In this document: in pieces, positions 36,141 through 49,050 of the stretch
Position numbering within the stretch: the stretch's first letter is position 1
Layout: every line of letters begins with the position of its first letter
Assembly: GCA_024336345.1 (NCBI GenBank)
Contig: JANFOG010000001.1
Span: forward strand, 3,472,001 to 3,536,000
Length of the DNA: 64,000 bases
DNA from: Mariannaea sp. PMI_226
Taxonomy: Eukaryota > Ascomycota > Sordariomycetes > Hypocreales > Nectriaceae
Direction of reading: 5' to 3'
The notes under the pieces: model-generated
Databases searched by the model: none
Told to the model about the DNA's origin: nothing
Seen by the model: the letters and a program-made list of their open reading frames with translations, nothing else
Position numbers and translations under genes: made by a program

Positions 36141-39100
36141 GGTAGTTCCAGGTGTCACTGATATGGTTTGCAGCAGGAGCGAGATAGAAACTGCACGCGG
36201 CGTTCTGTAATAACCTGAGCAATTAGTGGGTATGATGAATGCACCACAAGTTGCTAAGCAAGATCTGGTGACGACCTGGATGGGTTGGCTTTGAGTTGCA
36301 CAAGGATCCTTGTGATGCGGGAAGTGGAAATAGAGGGGAAGATTTGATCTTGGAACGCCACAATTGATAAGCAGAGTGTGGGCAGCTTGGGCCGATCTAG
36401 GCGGGAAGCACCGCCGGCATCGCTCCTGACGGGTACGAGACACTGCACCGCCACATACATCTTTGTCCGTCGTCCCTTGGTACGGCCCGAGGTTGCAAAG
36501 GCAGGTAAGATAGGACTAGACAAAATGAATACTGTGCTGACTCCCTAGCACATACATACGTAATTTTGTATAGCATGGATTATGAAAACAGCATATAAAT
36601 AGGACCGATAATCGCATCAAGATGGCGAGATTGGAGTGAATAGTCACGGGTACCTAGGTACCTGGAGTCTGCAGCGTTTCTCCGGCCGCCACAAAGTACT
36701 GCATCTTCCTTACCTAACTTGAATCATCTGATGTGGACTTCGAGGTTTCAGGCATTGAGGCGCACGTTATCTTCTGGAAGTGGCAAAGAAGACGGCCATT
36801 GTCCAATCCCCGTACAGTATGGAACACAGTGATTGCCGGTTGGGGCTGTCACCCCTGCATCGAAGCTCCCTGGAAGCAGCCGCAGAAGCCAAGCAAGGCC
36901 TAGAACCGTTGCCATGTCCTGGGCCTTACATGGTTCCAAGGTTGCGTTTAACGGAGATCGTAGCGGACACAATCGCTGTAAGCTCGGCGGAGACTTCTGG
37001 AAAGGGACAGATCACTCAAAGCTACAACTCAGGAAGTCGAGCCGAAATTGTCTGCCGCCGTGCCTGTCCCAAGTGCCGACGCGGTTAATTCATCGCTTGC
37101 TAGCAACCTACGGGCAATCTGCGGCCCAATGTATGGCTTCCTGGCTCTTCTCGCGCGCGCGCATTGGGTTTGGAACATTAGTCAGACCCTTCGTGCAAGC
37201 ATGGGCGCCTGACTTACCTCCTGCGGTGTCTCGTTTCTGGGATCCTCGGATATCTCGTACTTGCAAACATGGATCTGCCAGCACTAAGTTCACTACTATG
37301 TAGTACATAATCTGTCGTAAAAACTACCTTAGCCAGTCCAAGCGCGGCAAACCTATCACAATTTACTGCCTCTCTGCGATTGTATTTGCCCCCTTACTGC
37401 GGTACGTATCTTTACTCTGTACAAACTTCGGAATCGATGGGACAATTAAGCGGTTGGACGGCTCCCTCGGTCGCCCTATTGTTCAGGTTTGTCTCGATGC
37501 TGGTGGGGATTTTCAATCCGATGATAAATCCGTTCACTATGTCCCGATTGCCCCCTAGTCGAAGCGAGGAGTTGAGATGAGACACCAGCCCCGTAAAAGA
37601 GTGTCACTGACATGGCCATCTAGCCGGGGGGGATGTAATTCGCCCCAAGCGAAGGCTGATTTCTGGGAACAGGATGTGAAGGCACTGGGATATGTTGGCC
37701 CTGGAAGCTCAGGTTTCGGAAAGTGGGCTGGCTCTAACAGGTGACTGGGTAAATTACATATGTGCGTGGGGAATATGCTCTCTTCCCCTCTCTCCACTAG
37801 ACATTCTCAATATCTTGCCTCGGTATCCTCCACCCGCACTGCTTACCCTGGTTGTCATCGACAGACGGCATGTGACATTGACCACGGTCTCAATAGCATC
37901 AGTAGTTTGGCTCTACTTTATACCCTACGCTTAAGAGTCCTGTATTTTTGATGCCCTTGCACCACCTCGGTTCCTTCGGGGGTGAAGCAAACCCGGGGCT
38001 GCTTCATCTTGCGAGAACACAGCAGCTGCAGACATACCTAGTAATTACTGTACATAGCACTTGTTTCATAATCAGCTGGACAACGCCGCACTCCGAGGGC
38101 TTAGCTTCGTAGCACCATCACTTTGTAGGTAATGTGGACAACGACTATGCGGCGTGGATCCCCTTTTCTTGAGCTTGTGGTGGAAACGGAGGATCAACAA
38201 GCGGTACCACCGAGTCAGGTCTGTGCTCTCTCCTGTAATGGGAGTCAAGTTACAGGCCCCCAGGATTACAAATGTCAGATTGATATGGACTAAGTATCGA
38301 TACCTTATTATTAGTTAGGTAGCTCAAGAGAGTTCATTCAACAAGCCCTAAAACACTGCACCTGCATTCGACGATCGAAATCTATATTGTAGTTCTTTGC
38401 AAAGTTACAGAGCAATATCGAGAATACGGAGCACTGGTTACCCTAGAAAGAGGACTCCGTGTCTCCAAGAAGAAAAAAAAATCTTGGAACCGCTTCGCAT
38501 TACAATAATTACACATCCCTGACACTAACCGCTCAACTCGGAAGTTGTATATTTAGTCGAGGCTCAATCGCCCCGATATCACAATATATCACCGCCAATG
38601 CCAATTTGAAGTCGCCGGGCAAGCCGGAAGGGCTCGGCAATTTTATTATGATTGGGATTTTGTTTTTCTGTATAACAGTTGGTTGACATTGACGTCTCTG
38701 CACTAAACCGACGACGAAAGCCAGTCAATTATTGGAAAGAGCGCGGGTAGACTTGTATGAGGTACTCCAGGCCATACTGGGGAAGTTGACAGCAGCTTTA
38801 GAGACTCCAAGACTCCACCAAGTCTGTCTTGGAGGCGTTTTGACGCATGTTGGGCTGAACTACTGCACTCCGTTCTCTAGCTTGGTTAAGATGAGAACCG
38901 TTAGTAGCATCTCAGGGTTTCCTGGATGCCAAGTGGGCCTCACACTGTCGTTGCTTCATCAGTGTTAGCCATTCACTGACCGTCGTTGTGCACCTGGGGG
39001 GCCATGTTGTCGGTAATGTACCGTACTGGCACAACCCAGCTTTTGCAAACAGGCTCGCCAGGCCATCGACTAATACTACGTAGTATCTATTTACCCAGGA

Positions 39101-41377
39101 CAAGTGAAGAGGAAGAGTGGATCCTATGAAAGACTGGGGATTATTGTTAGACCCCCTGGTCTTCTAGCAGCTTGCCAAAAAGCGCAGGTGGCCCAGATCG
39201 TAGGATTCAAAGTGAGGGTGAGAGAAATGAACTATTAGAGTACGTACTTTTTCGGGTCCATAGGTAGGTATCTCAAGGTAGGTAGGCACCCATGCCTACC
39301 TTACTTATGTTTTACGGTGGTAAATAAATCGTTATTAGACCGATGTCATGCTTCCTACCAAGGCGCCATGTCAGCACTTATGCGCAAAAACATGCCTTGC
39401 ACCCCAGCTTTCTTCTTGGCGGGTGACACCGAAGGTTGTGGAAGGAGGGCGCTGAGAACTAATTCAACTTCTAATTAGGTATGTTGGAAGATATTTTGGC
39501 CTTTGGTCGAAGATGGACGGACACACGAACAATTTCTTGGAAGGATCCCTCTGACCCGTCTGATGGCTGGCCATAGCGTACTATGCGCTATGCGCTTTCC
39601 CAGGTACAGGGGTGCCTGGTGTGGAAAGGGAGATGCCAACGATCAGTCGAGAGCCTCTTTAAGTATCTACGTACTAGGGCACTGACAACGCGGGTGTGTC
39701 ATTCGGGAAGCTCGATGCTTGTTCATCATGTACAGTGCTAAGGTACCCGTGAATGTGTAGCCCACAAACGGTGGACATGACTGTTCTCAGACCCGCAACA
39801 GCACAGCCTTAACTCCGGAAAAGGATGGACGGTGGCACCCAGCGGAGTTCCTTTCTGAATTCCACCAACCAGTCCAGTGTGAGTAGCCGATGTATAACCT
39901 TCCTTTCGATCCTGCCTAGTACTGTACCATGCCTCCATAGGGCGGTACGCACAATCTCTTGAGAGTAGCTGGGCTGCGTGCCCTCGGTCTCATACCCACC
40001 AAAAACAGTCTCAATGTTATTTGGACGATCGGATGGATGGACGAATGGCCTCACTTAGATATGTTGCTGGAGCAGTACCTCTAGGCTCGGTGCTAGGTAC
40101 GGGATTGACATCCGAGATCACGAAATCAAGCGAGTTGACACTTCAATCGGTAACTTTGGTTGGCACCGAACCATTGATCAGGCATGCTCTGTCTGCAATC
40201 TGCTATGGTAAATTACCGTAACACCCTGCTTCCCTGATAGATGAGGAACCGTGTGGCCCATGAATCTCACAGATGCACAGATTACAGTGCCACAACTTCT
40301 CTCACCACCTCCATGTCGAGGCTCGAGGCAGTGGATCCTGGCGGAGACTTTTTTCCTTGCTCGACTCCAAGAGGCAGGCTGAAGTAGCTCATTTTCATGC
40401 ATGGTGTCGCTTTGCTTCTCGACAACACCATTGGAGGAGGACAGGCCCAGGCGGTAAGGCAAAGAGCCGTCAGCACTGTGCCCAACTTGGAGATGCTATG
40501 TCGGAATACGGCATGATCCTAATAAGCTGGGACTTCTTGTCACACAATTCATCTTTGATTTGCCCCGATGCCTTGATACGTAATGGCGGCTCTGAAGCTC
40601 CAGTGAAATAATACATAACGTGAGTAGCTCGGTCGTACCTTGTGGTCCAAGGTACTAACCCACACATGACAACATGTTGGATCTCTCCGCTTCTTAGTGC
40701 TAGATAGTGGCATATCTAGTGATGGTCTACTGTAGTTACCGGGAGCTTCAAATACTACAGTACAGTATGCACTGAAGCCCCGGAACCGTCGCCTCAAAAA
40801 CGTCTATAGCAACCCAGATGTGCAGCTGGGCAAGAGACAGCGCACCTCCATGCTCATGTACCGTAGTAGTACCGTATGTCTTTTTGCTGCGCAAATACTC
40901 TTCCATGCATCCTAGGCTTGTGCGACTGCGGGACAAGGGGGAAGGGCACACAACAACGGGCCAACCAGCGTCGCATCTTCCTTGCAACCACCGAGACCTG
41001 CACCATCGTGAGACTAAACTTCCTGCTACACAAGAAGTACCGGCAGGTCCATAGATAGAGGGAGGAAACTGAGATGTCCACCAAAACCCGCGAGATGAAG
41101 CCTCGTAGGCAGCGGAGCAACCCTTCTGTGCTACTTGCTGCAATAGAACATGCATAGTGAGGTAAAATGTATGGGCGGGGGTTAGAGTACAGTAGTTGTT
41201 TGCCTAGGTATGGGGCACAAGAATTTCATGGCTTTCAATCATCACGATCGGGAAGCACCAGGTTTGAAACAAGCACCAACATGCAGCTGGCTCAAAAGGC
41301 TGATGGATTATGTCCTCACACGCGTCGATTAGAGAAGTTGAGGGAACACGACTGTGATGGCTATGCACGTACCTGCA

Positions 41378-41401
41378 ACTAGAAACTAGAAACTAGAAAC
41401 T
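41378..41401. repeat. Tandem 8-mer ACTAGAAA, three copies
   Basis: Three adjacent copies of AACTAGAA/ACTAGAAA in the gene-free region upstream of the zinc-cluster regulator. Confidence 0.85.
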
Positions 41402-43448
41402 CGGCCATTAATTGGTGCTTTATTAATTGATGTTGTATTTGCATCTCTCCCGTCCTCGTTAGCACCTCGTAGATCAACCCATTGAAGCACGTCCCGTTGC
41501 CGTACAGTGCGGCTCTCGCTGATTATTGGACACCCTACCGCCAAAGGGAAATTCCGTGCTTTCTGGGACTCTTACTGGATAGCCAGTTTCTCAACCGCGG
41601 AGCTGGAATCAAGTGCTTTCCCCTTTCATCAACATCCACGTATGGGCTAGGCACTCTGAATTAGAGCAGCGAAATTATGGAGCGTGGGCATGCAAAGCTG
41701 CCACTGTATCCCTCACCCCAGGGCCGAATACCTTAGCAAGTCCCACGGGAAAGGTTTAGGAAGTACGTAACTACTGTGCATACGTGCAGAGATAGCACTG
41801 GAAAAGTTCCCAGGCCTAAACTATGGATCCACACTCTCCACACTAGCATCCACGCCCCCTCCTTTGCTAAAATCGCTTCCTCTCGATGGTATTCTTCAAT
41901 CGTCCGAGGGCACAAACGTCATCACCACACCACACACCACACACCCCGACCTACCTGTTTCATCCAAGGTTCACACCTTTTTTTTCGTCCGTCACTCGTG
42001 GCCGCAAAGACACACACTGCACCCTTCAGCCGGGATATAGCTGCAGTGCACCGCGAAGGAGTAACTGAAGCATCGCAAGATGCCTGTTGGTTGTCCCCCT
42101 TACTACCTGTTGCAGTGTGCTAAGGTATATTTACGTACCTATGTAAAATACATCCGTGCCTACTTACCTTAGGTCTCCAATGTCCGTTGGTGTGGGTTGA
42201 GAGGCAGTACTCCTTCCCTCACTTTCGAGCTTTACATCTTTTCTTTGGCCAATATCCTCTTTTTTTTATCCTCTACTTCTCTCTTGGGCATTTGCCACTG
42301 CCGTATCAATATTACAAGACTACTGCTTTGACTTTCCTCCTTTTGCCTTTAGACATTGGTAGGTACTTCGTGTGGCTGCTGCCCATCAATCACTCCACCC
42401 TGCTGTCAAAACCGCCGACATCAACACCACAAGACGCTTCACTCGTGTCAACCATTGCTTGCGCCAGCGCGCACATATTTGATTTGGCATCTCCCCTTCA
42501 TCCCCACTATCGTCACCGCCCTGGCTACCCAAATTGTGACGCCCTAATTCTGGACACAACACAAAAGAAGGACAACGAACTGTGTAGGCTACTGATCCAA
42601 GGTCACTGAATAAGTCCGCTCAAGCGGACCATCTCTGCACATTCTGCGCTTCTGGCGCCCACATTTTCCCATATCCGCAACACCCTTTGCCTCACTTGCA
42701 TCACCTTCACCACCCCTGACCTGTTGGCCTTGTCTTCGGCCCTGGTCGTGATCCCCAAAGAATCCCAAGCTCAAAACCCACAGCCATTAAGGACCAGGCC
42801 AAGGTCTAGGTTCAAGGTCAAGGCTCAAGGCCTTCAAGGCTGGAGATTCCATGGCTCAAGCCTATTCGCACACGCCAAGCCCCCCCAGAGACACCACCAC
42901 CCACACCCAAGCTTTCACCCCCAAGCCCACCCCCCAACTCTCACTACGGACTAGTGATCTGGCGTCGTTCCTTGTGTCCATGGCCCTTCTGAGGACTTAC
43001 TAGAGGATGGATGCTGCCACAGCCCTAGTAGCCCAGCTTTAAGACGATCGCTGCAGCGCCCTACCTCCAAGTTACTTTCACTTTCCACTTTCAGCCTACT
43101 CCTCCAACTCAATAAGTTAGTTACGCATTCATCACTGTTCTCTTTCTAACCTGGCTTGTCCATCCATAATAAAGAACCTGGACCGCCTCCTGCACTCACA
43201 CCTCCGCATCCACCTGGCTCGTCCCGTCTTCCGTCTGTCGTCTGCCGCGTCGCCAATTCGCCGTCCTCACTCGCCACACTCGCCACGCCGACTGAGATAC
43301 GAATTTATTCCCACGACCATTCCGTCCGACGTCAATTTCTTATTCAGTGATTTTCGAAAATTGTGTGCGCACATCAGGTTACTGTCGATCTTTTTCTTTG
43401 ACGTTTACGCACACCTGCATCTTTTCCGTTGCGTCGCGCGCCGACTTC

Positions 43449-43496
43449 ATGTTGGCTACTAGCGACAACAACGCTCGACGTCCTTGGAGGTTGTGA
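43449..43496 (+). promoter_or_regulatory. uORF before the zinc-cluster regulator
   Basis: An ATG opens 15 codons that end in TGA at 43494-43496, 22 bases before the main ATG at 43519. Such a near, short uORF usually lowers translation of the main frame. It depends on the transcript starting upstream, which the C/T-rich leader suggests. Confidence 0.45.
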
Positions 43497-43518
43497 CCTC
43501 ACCACCACGTCGTCCACT

Positions 43519-46500
43519 ATGTCGGAAAACGACCCCTCCGTTCGTCGCATCTTGCCCACAAACTCCCAGATGAACAATTTTTCGTTTGCGCCTCAGCAAT
43601 ATGCTCAGCGCGAAACACAAAAGAGTGCGCCTCCCGCTGCTATTCGAGCCCCGCGCCTTCCAGGTACCTTCAGTAAACTGACCCCTCATTGTAGACTATG
43701 TGTTCGTCGACGAGCACAACCGTCACAAACGGCTGAAAGGTATGATATCGATACTCCTTGTTCATTATTACCCACTTCGTACCTAAGCTGATCAAATAAT
43801 GCAGTCATGAGAGCTTGTGAGGGTTGCCGGAGGAGGAAAATCAAATGCGACGCTGCGACTACGAATACTTGGCCCTGCTCCGCTTGCATCAGACTCAAGC
43901 TGCACTGCGTCCGCCCGAATGGCTACGACGGTGCCCCTGACTCGACGACCTATGAACCAGCCGAGATGAGTCCTTCGGACCAATTCCAGCAAATTTCAAT
44001 GCAACAGCAAGCTCTTCAAACAGGCCCCAAAGCCCCCGCTTCTGCCATGTATGCAACACAACAGGCATACCCAGATTCAGGCTCTGCTGCGTATCACCAC
44101 GTTCAGTATGATACCACTCAAACACAAGGCAACATACCATATGGAGCAGTTCAGCCCCCTGTGTCTATGATGGATCATTCGTACGCTCAGAGCGTCTTTC
44201 CCACTCCCCCCATGCAACAGCAACAACCGCCTCGCCAGGAATCCTCTCCGGAGGCATACTCCCCTAGCGAATACCAGCACCAAGATCTTGCTGATTTGCT
44301 TGGAACCCTCAAAGTGAATGAAGCAGGAACAGGTAATATACAAGATCAAGTTAGGATATTGAAACTAAGCTAATCCCGCCTGTACAGCGCCATACCTGAG
44401 AAACAAGGCCTCATTCAGACGAGGTGAAGAGCCAGCCGTTGAGGAATCAGATGACTACAAAAGTACCCTTCCAGTCATGACATCAACTCCGGGCTTGAAG
44501 ATTCGCATTCCACCAGAATTGATGCCGGATGACGACCATGCGATGCGTTATTTTGATCTCTACTTTACTCATGTCCACAGCTATGTGCCCGTTCTCAACA
44601 AGGCACTCTTTTATCAACAATGGAATTCCGATAGGGAATCCATTTCTCCATTGATTCTCGAAGCCTTATTCGCTATTGGTGGTCGCTTGGCGGAGGATCC
44701 AACAGAAGGCCAACAATGGCTCGCACTTGCAAGCAGTAAGCCTGCCAGGACTCTTGCTCCTAAGCCCTTAGCTAACTTGGGTAGGACACGCGGACTCGTT
44801 CATGGATGTCCCGAGGTTAAGTACTCTACAAGCCTTGTTAATCATCCTCAAGGCGCGGGAAGCCGCTCCCAAACGAGGATATTACTATCGATCTTGGATG
44901 ACTGTTGTGCAATGCGTCCAGATTGGAAAAGACCTCGGCCTAGATGAACATTATGAAGACCATCAGGCAGGCAACCCTTGTGAATTCACTGCTCAAGAAT
45001 GCCAGTTACGGACCAGAATTTGGCAAGTTGTCTTCATCTGTGAGGTTATGGTTGGAACCCCTCAAGGTACGTTTTCCTCGTATTTTCAAGATTTTGCGAC
45101 TCTCCAAGCTGACAAACCTGAAACTTCCCAGGCCGCCATGACCTTGCAGTCTCTATAGATTCTGTTGACTTTAGCGTGCCGCGGCCTGTTCCTGGCTGTC
45201 AAGAAGACGAGTACCATGTATCACGAAATTTTACTTACTTTGCTCGGGTTGTCTTGAACATTAGCAAGATGAGTAAAGTCTACGCCCGTGTAAGGAGGCG
45301 GAAAGAGTGGGGGATCGATCCCGAATTCCAACAGCTGAATCAGACCGTCACCACATGGCTGACTGAGGTGCCTACGGACCTAGCAATATCGTTCCCGCCT
45401 GACAGTTCTCCTCCATGGACACCGTCTCATTTTCTTGGAAACCTACATGCCTATTATTACCTTAGCCTGATACTCTTTCATCGGCCACAACTGTCGTTCT
45501 TGGATCCCAATTCTCCAGATGGCCAATGGAAACGGCAGATGCTCATTTGCTACAATTCAGCAAAGACCGTATGCCGATTGCAGGAAGCTACTTACAACAC
45601 CTTTGGTCTAACTGGTCTACAATGCATGCAGCGAGGTTACAGTTTTGTTGTGTATGCCGGGCTGTCTTGCATTGTCATCCATCTGGTAGGACTTACCGCG
45701 TCTTTTCTTTCTTTTTTTTTTAAGGGGAGAGTCCTTTTTGCGAGAAAGTCTCAATCTAACTCGTGTATCATAGGTTGCTATCGTCTCGCCAGACCCCGAT
45801 TTGAACAGTGATGCCCGTGAATTCTTCACTCGGCATATGAGAATTCTCGAAAAGGTTATGGAGTCTTGGTCGATGCCGGAGCTCGAGAAACAGATCAATG
45901 CTCTTCGGGAGGCTTTCTCTGCCAACATCAGGAAACCATTTGTCTTGAAGCCGAGTTTTCCCTACGGAAGTCCACATCCCTCGACTCATTCGAGTCCACC
46001 ACAGGCCCCCCAGGGATACCGCCCTCTGGTCAACCGAACGGACCCCCTGGACCAGGTGTTGGATACTCAAAGTGCTCAACAAGTCAGTTATCCCAGTCAC
46101 CCTATAACACCTCCCATATCTGCGGGCCCATTGGACAGCAAGAGTGACTCCCCAGCTCCACAGTCGCTCGTTATGATGCCTCAAGGAACCCAGGCCCCCG
46201 GCATGGCTCAGAACATGCCCCTTCCGGATCAGCCTGGATGGAACCCTTCCCGGATATTTGAGTGAGTTTGTCATTCTTGTCTATAATACCTACTGCAGAG
46301 GTGCTGACTCGATTTACTAGTCAATGGAACACGACATTTGGTACGCCCGCTCACTCTCAATCTACGTCCACCCCTCCTCAATCCAGCCCTCTAAACGTTT
46401 CGTCATCAACAGGTGCCACTGAGGTCTCTACACTTCAGGATATCCAGGCTATTCATACTAGTTTGCCGGCTGGTTCACAACAGCTGTCACCATCGCAGTA

Positions 46501-46627
46501 TTCTGCGGCCCCTGTGGCGAGTTTCGTGACTCCTGCCATGTGGCAGGAATCCGTTGCCAGCGTGTACGAGGGTGGTCTCAAGCGGGCTTGGGACTATGAT
46601 GGTGGACCAATCATCAAACGCCGCTGA
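43519..46627 (+). CDS. Zn(II)2Cys6 fungal transcription factor
   Basis: Eight exons: 43519-43663, 43695-43739, 43805-44332, 44388-44735, 44785-45066, 45132-45685, 45774-46261 and 46321-46627, about 898 residues. The binuclear zinc cluster is at residues 68-98 with spacing C-x2-C-x6-C-x9-C-x2-C-x6-C (CEGCRRRKIKC ... CSACIRLKLHC), preceded by the basic FVDEHNRHKRLK. A Gln/Pro-rich linker follows. The fungal-specific regulatory domain runs from about 300 (YFDLYFTHVHSYVPVLNKAL) to 630. The C-terminus is Pro/Ser/Gln-rich and ends in a basic GGPIIKRR. I do not recognise the target pathway. Intron 1 is only 31 nt as modelled, and a donor at 43625 would give a 70-nt intron in the same phase, removing 13 residues. 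The gene has a uORF and a large upstream region. Confidence 0.88.
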
Positions 46628-47403
46628 GAAACCCAGAAATCATGGCTGTAGAAGAATTTGGGAGTGGATTATTAACTCTTCTTTTGACGATTATATCCCT
46701 TGTTCTCGCATTATATCACGCAAATGGCTTGGGCGAGATTCTCTTTGTGTCAATTCCTGTCTATCCCAAGGACCCATTTGCGTTCCATCCGTGGCGACGG
46801 CACCAAGGATATTGAGACAGATCTTACACCAATCATATTTGGAGATGCCTCTTTGTCAGCCGCGTTGCAATCATTTGGAGACGCAGAGCCTCAGTGCAAC
46901 CGAAAGCGGAGGGACAATTATCAGATGGGGGGCTGCGGGAAAGCTAAATCACCACGACGTATGAAAAGAGGCGTTTTTATTGGGTTCAAAGCTCTCAACT
47001 TGATGTAGGGCTAGGTGCATCTTGGACATGAATGTATTATTATTATTTTTCACGTATAGACCAATCTTGGCCTACTGAGTAGCCAAGGTGAATTCTTTCT
47101 GGGGTAAAATAAGTCGGGTCAAAATCTGGTAGGAAAAGGGGTTGTTACGAACTTGGTGTATGAGATACCTTTGATATCAGGCCCTGTATTTAGCTATCAT
47201 CCAGGAGTACCACTGTTACGTTGCAACTGTTCCTTGAACTGGACTTCTCTCTATATATGAGGAATCATTGTTGAACATGACAGAACTAGAGCTATACGGG
47301 CAAATATGTAACCTTGTGGTGGGTATAGTAATGTACATCGAATTTAATAAGGGTATGGCCGCTTGCCTAACTCCTCTTCTACCTACCTACCTACCTAGGT
47401 TAT
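46628..47403. other. Intergenic, convergent
   Basis: The 3' flanks of the zinc-cluster regulator (+) and the TMEM70-like gene (-). No gene seen. A CTACCTACCTACCTAGG repeat lies at 47380-47398, just before the stop of the minus-strand gene. Confidence 0.6.
47380..47399. repeat. (CTAC)4 / CCTAGG repeat
   Basis: Four CTAC units ending in the palindrome ACCTAGGT, within the 3' region of the minus-strand TMEM70-like gene. Confidence 0.85.
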
Positions 47404-48519
47404 CTATTGTGAGGTCATGTTTTTAGCCTTACTGTTCACCTTTTCCTTGATAGTATCCCATATCCAAGCGTCAACTTTATCTTTCTTTTTCTCATAGCGA
47501 ACCTTCTGCACGGGGCCTTTGTCTTGCACGTAGAACTTTCCTACGGCACGGAACATGTACCAGCTGCGCTTGGCATTCTCGGCGGTGGTGTCGCGGACGA
47601 AGTTGACAAGGCCGAAGCGACGATGAGCGGGGGCAAGGTCACCGGCCTGTAGGGAGCTGTATCGTGGCTTGGAGATGAAGCTCATAGTGGTGAATGTGAG
47701 CTGGGTGGTGGGCGGGAGAGTTTTAATGTAACGCTCCAAGATGGCACGCGAGGCGCGTGCGTAGGATGGGAGGTGGATGTGGATGTGAGTGACGAAAGGG
47801 GAGGTTACGAAAGCTACAAAGAGGATGGGAATAATGCCACATAGTGCGACTTTTGACATGAGGGAGAGATGTTAGCCCGAGAAGACGGAGTGTCAATTCG
47901 TACGAGTATAGTCATGATGATGATAAAGAAAAGGAAATGATAGGTGCAACGATGCAGGTGTAAAGGAAGGGGGACAGAAGAGGATGGAAGAGGACATAAC
48001 GTACCACCAGCCGTTTCCCACACTGGCTTCTCAGCCTTAATGTATCCGGGTGCAACAACAAAGCAGAAAAAGGCACCCATGAAGAGGGTGGTGATTTTTA
48101 CCATGGCCAAAAACGTCGTCCGACCAGTGCCAGCGTGATAGATGATCAGCCGCTCTGGGAACTCTAAATCAAAATTGTCAGGTTTCATGCGAAGAGAGTT
48201 TTATTTCCAAGCAGGACGCCAAGTGCTCAAAAGATCGGACATGAAGAGAAGGGGCTTTTATTCTTCGTTTAACCGTACCATGTGCAGATCCATTCTTGGA
48301 AGCTATTCTGGCTTGTCGCTTGAGCTCTTCCTCAATGCGGGAGGGCTTCTTTGCCGTTGGCAGCGAGTAACATCTCTGCTGGTGCAGATGCCGAAGGGGT
48401 TTTTGCAGAGAGCGACGGAGCGCGCGAGGGAGGAGGAGTGCTGATGGGGATGAAGAGGTAGGAAATGAGGTCAATTGGATTGGCCGCAGCCGTAGGAATG
48501 TCGGTCTGAGTTGGAACAT
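47404..48519 (-). CDS. Mitochondrial membrane protein, TMEM70-like
   Basis: Three exons on the minus strand: 48519-48279, 48163-48005 and 47849-47404, about 281 residues. The first 55 residues are Arg/Ser/Pro-rich with no acidic residue, a clear mitochondrial targeting signal. The mature part begins FPERLIIYHAGTGRT, followed by two membrane segments in a hairpin (KITTLFMGAFFCFVVAPGYI and VALCGIIPILFVAFVTSP). A matrix-like domain ends with WIWDTIKEKV. The pattern of an N-terminal short strand, a two-helix hairpin and a soluble tail resembles the TMEM70/TMEM186/TMEM223 group, which helps assemble respiratory complexes. That link is by architecture and is tentative. Introns of 115 and 155 nt keep frame; the second has a GCTAAC branch-like site and a CAAAAG acceptor. 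Confidence 0.72.
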
Positions 48520-49050
48520 GCTGCGTGGTTTGCATGCGGTGGTTTTTTTGGGGAGTGAAGTGGGATGAAGCGAAGGCGATGTTGATTGAGCATGATCAAT
48601 AATGAGGCATGGTACGAAGTACCTACAGTAGTTTGTATGGACGTACCTTCATCAAATTACCTGCAGAATTGTATTTTTAGGTACCGCAGGCAGGTAAGAT
48701 AGCTAGCTAAGCGCATGTAAGGTGGTCCTGGCCATGTATGGATTAAGCTGCGTTGCGTAATGCGCACTGTAACCGACACACAAAGCTCCTAGCTTCTCAC
48801 AGTGTTGCTGTACCCTACCTTACCTTTGGACCTAATCAGGGACCTGCCTGTACCTAGCACTTTAGGGTGTTTATTGTTGGAAGGCTTCATATCATGGAGC
48901 AACAAGAGGGCATCGCAGGCATGGCCAAAATTGATGATTGAAGATCTATTTCTCGTGATAATGGTATATCGTGGCGCTTCGTTGGAAAGTACACTATCTA
49001 GACTACTTTAGAAACAGTGTATGCCCTCAAAGCCATCCACTTCAATCCCC
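48520..49050. other. Intergenic
   Basis: Promoter of the TMEM70-like gene and 3' flank of the thioredoxin-fold gene, both on the minus strand. It contains TACC/GGCAGGTA motifs near 48640-48700. No gene seen. Confidence 0.6.

Larger units (their letters stand above)
36141..43518. other. 7.4 kb gene-free divergent region
   Basis: This is the largest spacer, between CIA2 (-) and the zinc-cluster regulator (+). Frames up to about 150 codons occur on both strands but overlap one another and show no known motif or splice pattern. It contains TACGGAG-type motifs (38425), TAGG/TACC clusters (36650-36662, 39260-39300), an 8-mer tandem repeat (41378-41401) and, from about 42190, a C/T-rich stretch that is likely the promoter and long leader of the regulator. 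No transposon remnant was recognised. Confidence 0.55.

Noticed and set aside
35907..36443. Longer N-terminus for CIA2
   Set aside because: The frame is open further upstream, but the Met at 36140 gives the usual family length, and the upstream part has no similarity and includes non-ATG starts.
40748..41155. 135-codon minus-strand frame in the gene-free block
   Set aside because: Composition is random, other frames overlap it on both strands, and no motif is recognisable.
47380..47399. Telomere-like repeat
   Set aside because: The CTAC/CCTAGG units are not TTAGGG and occur in short clusters across the window between housekeeping genes.
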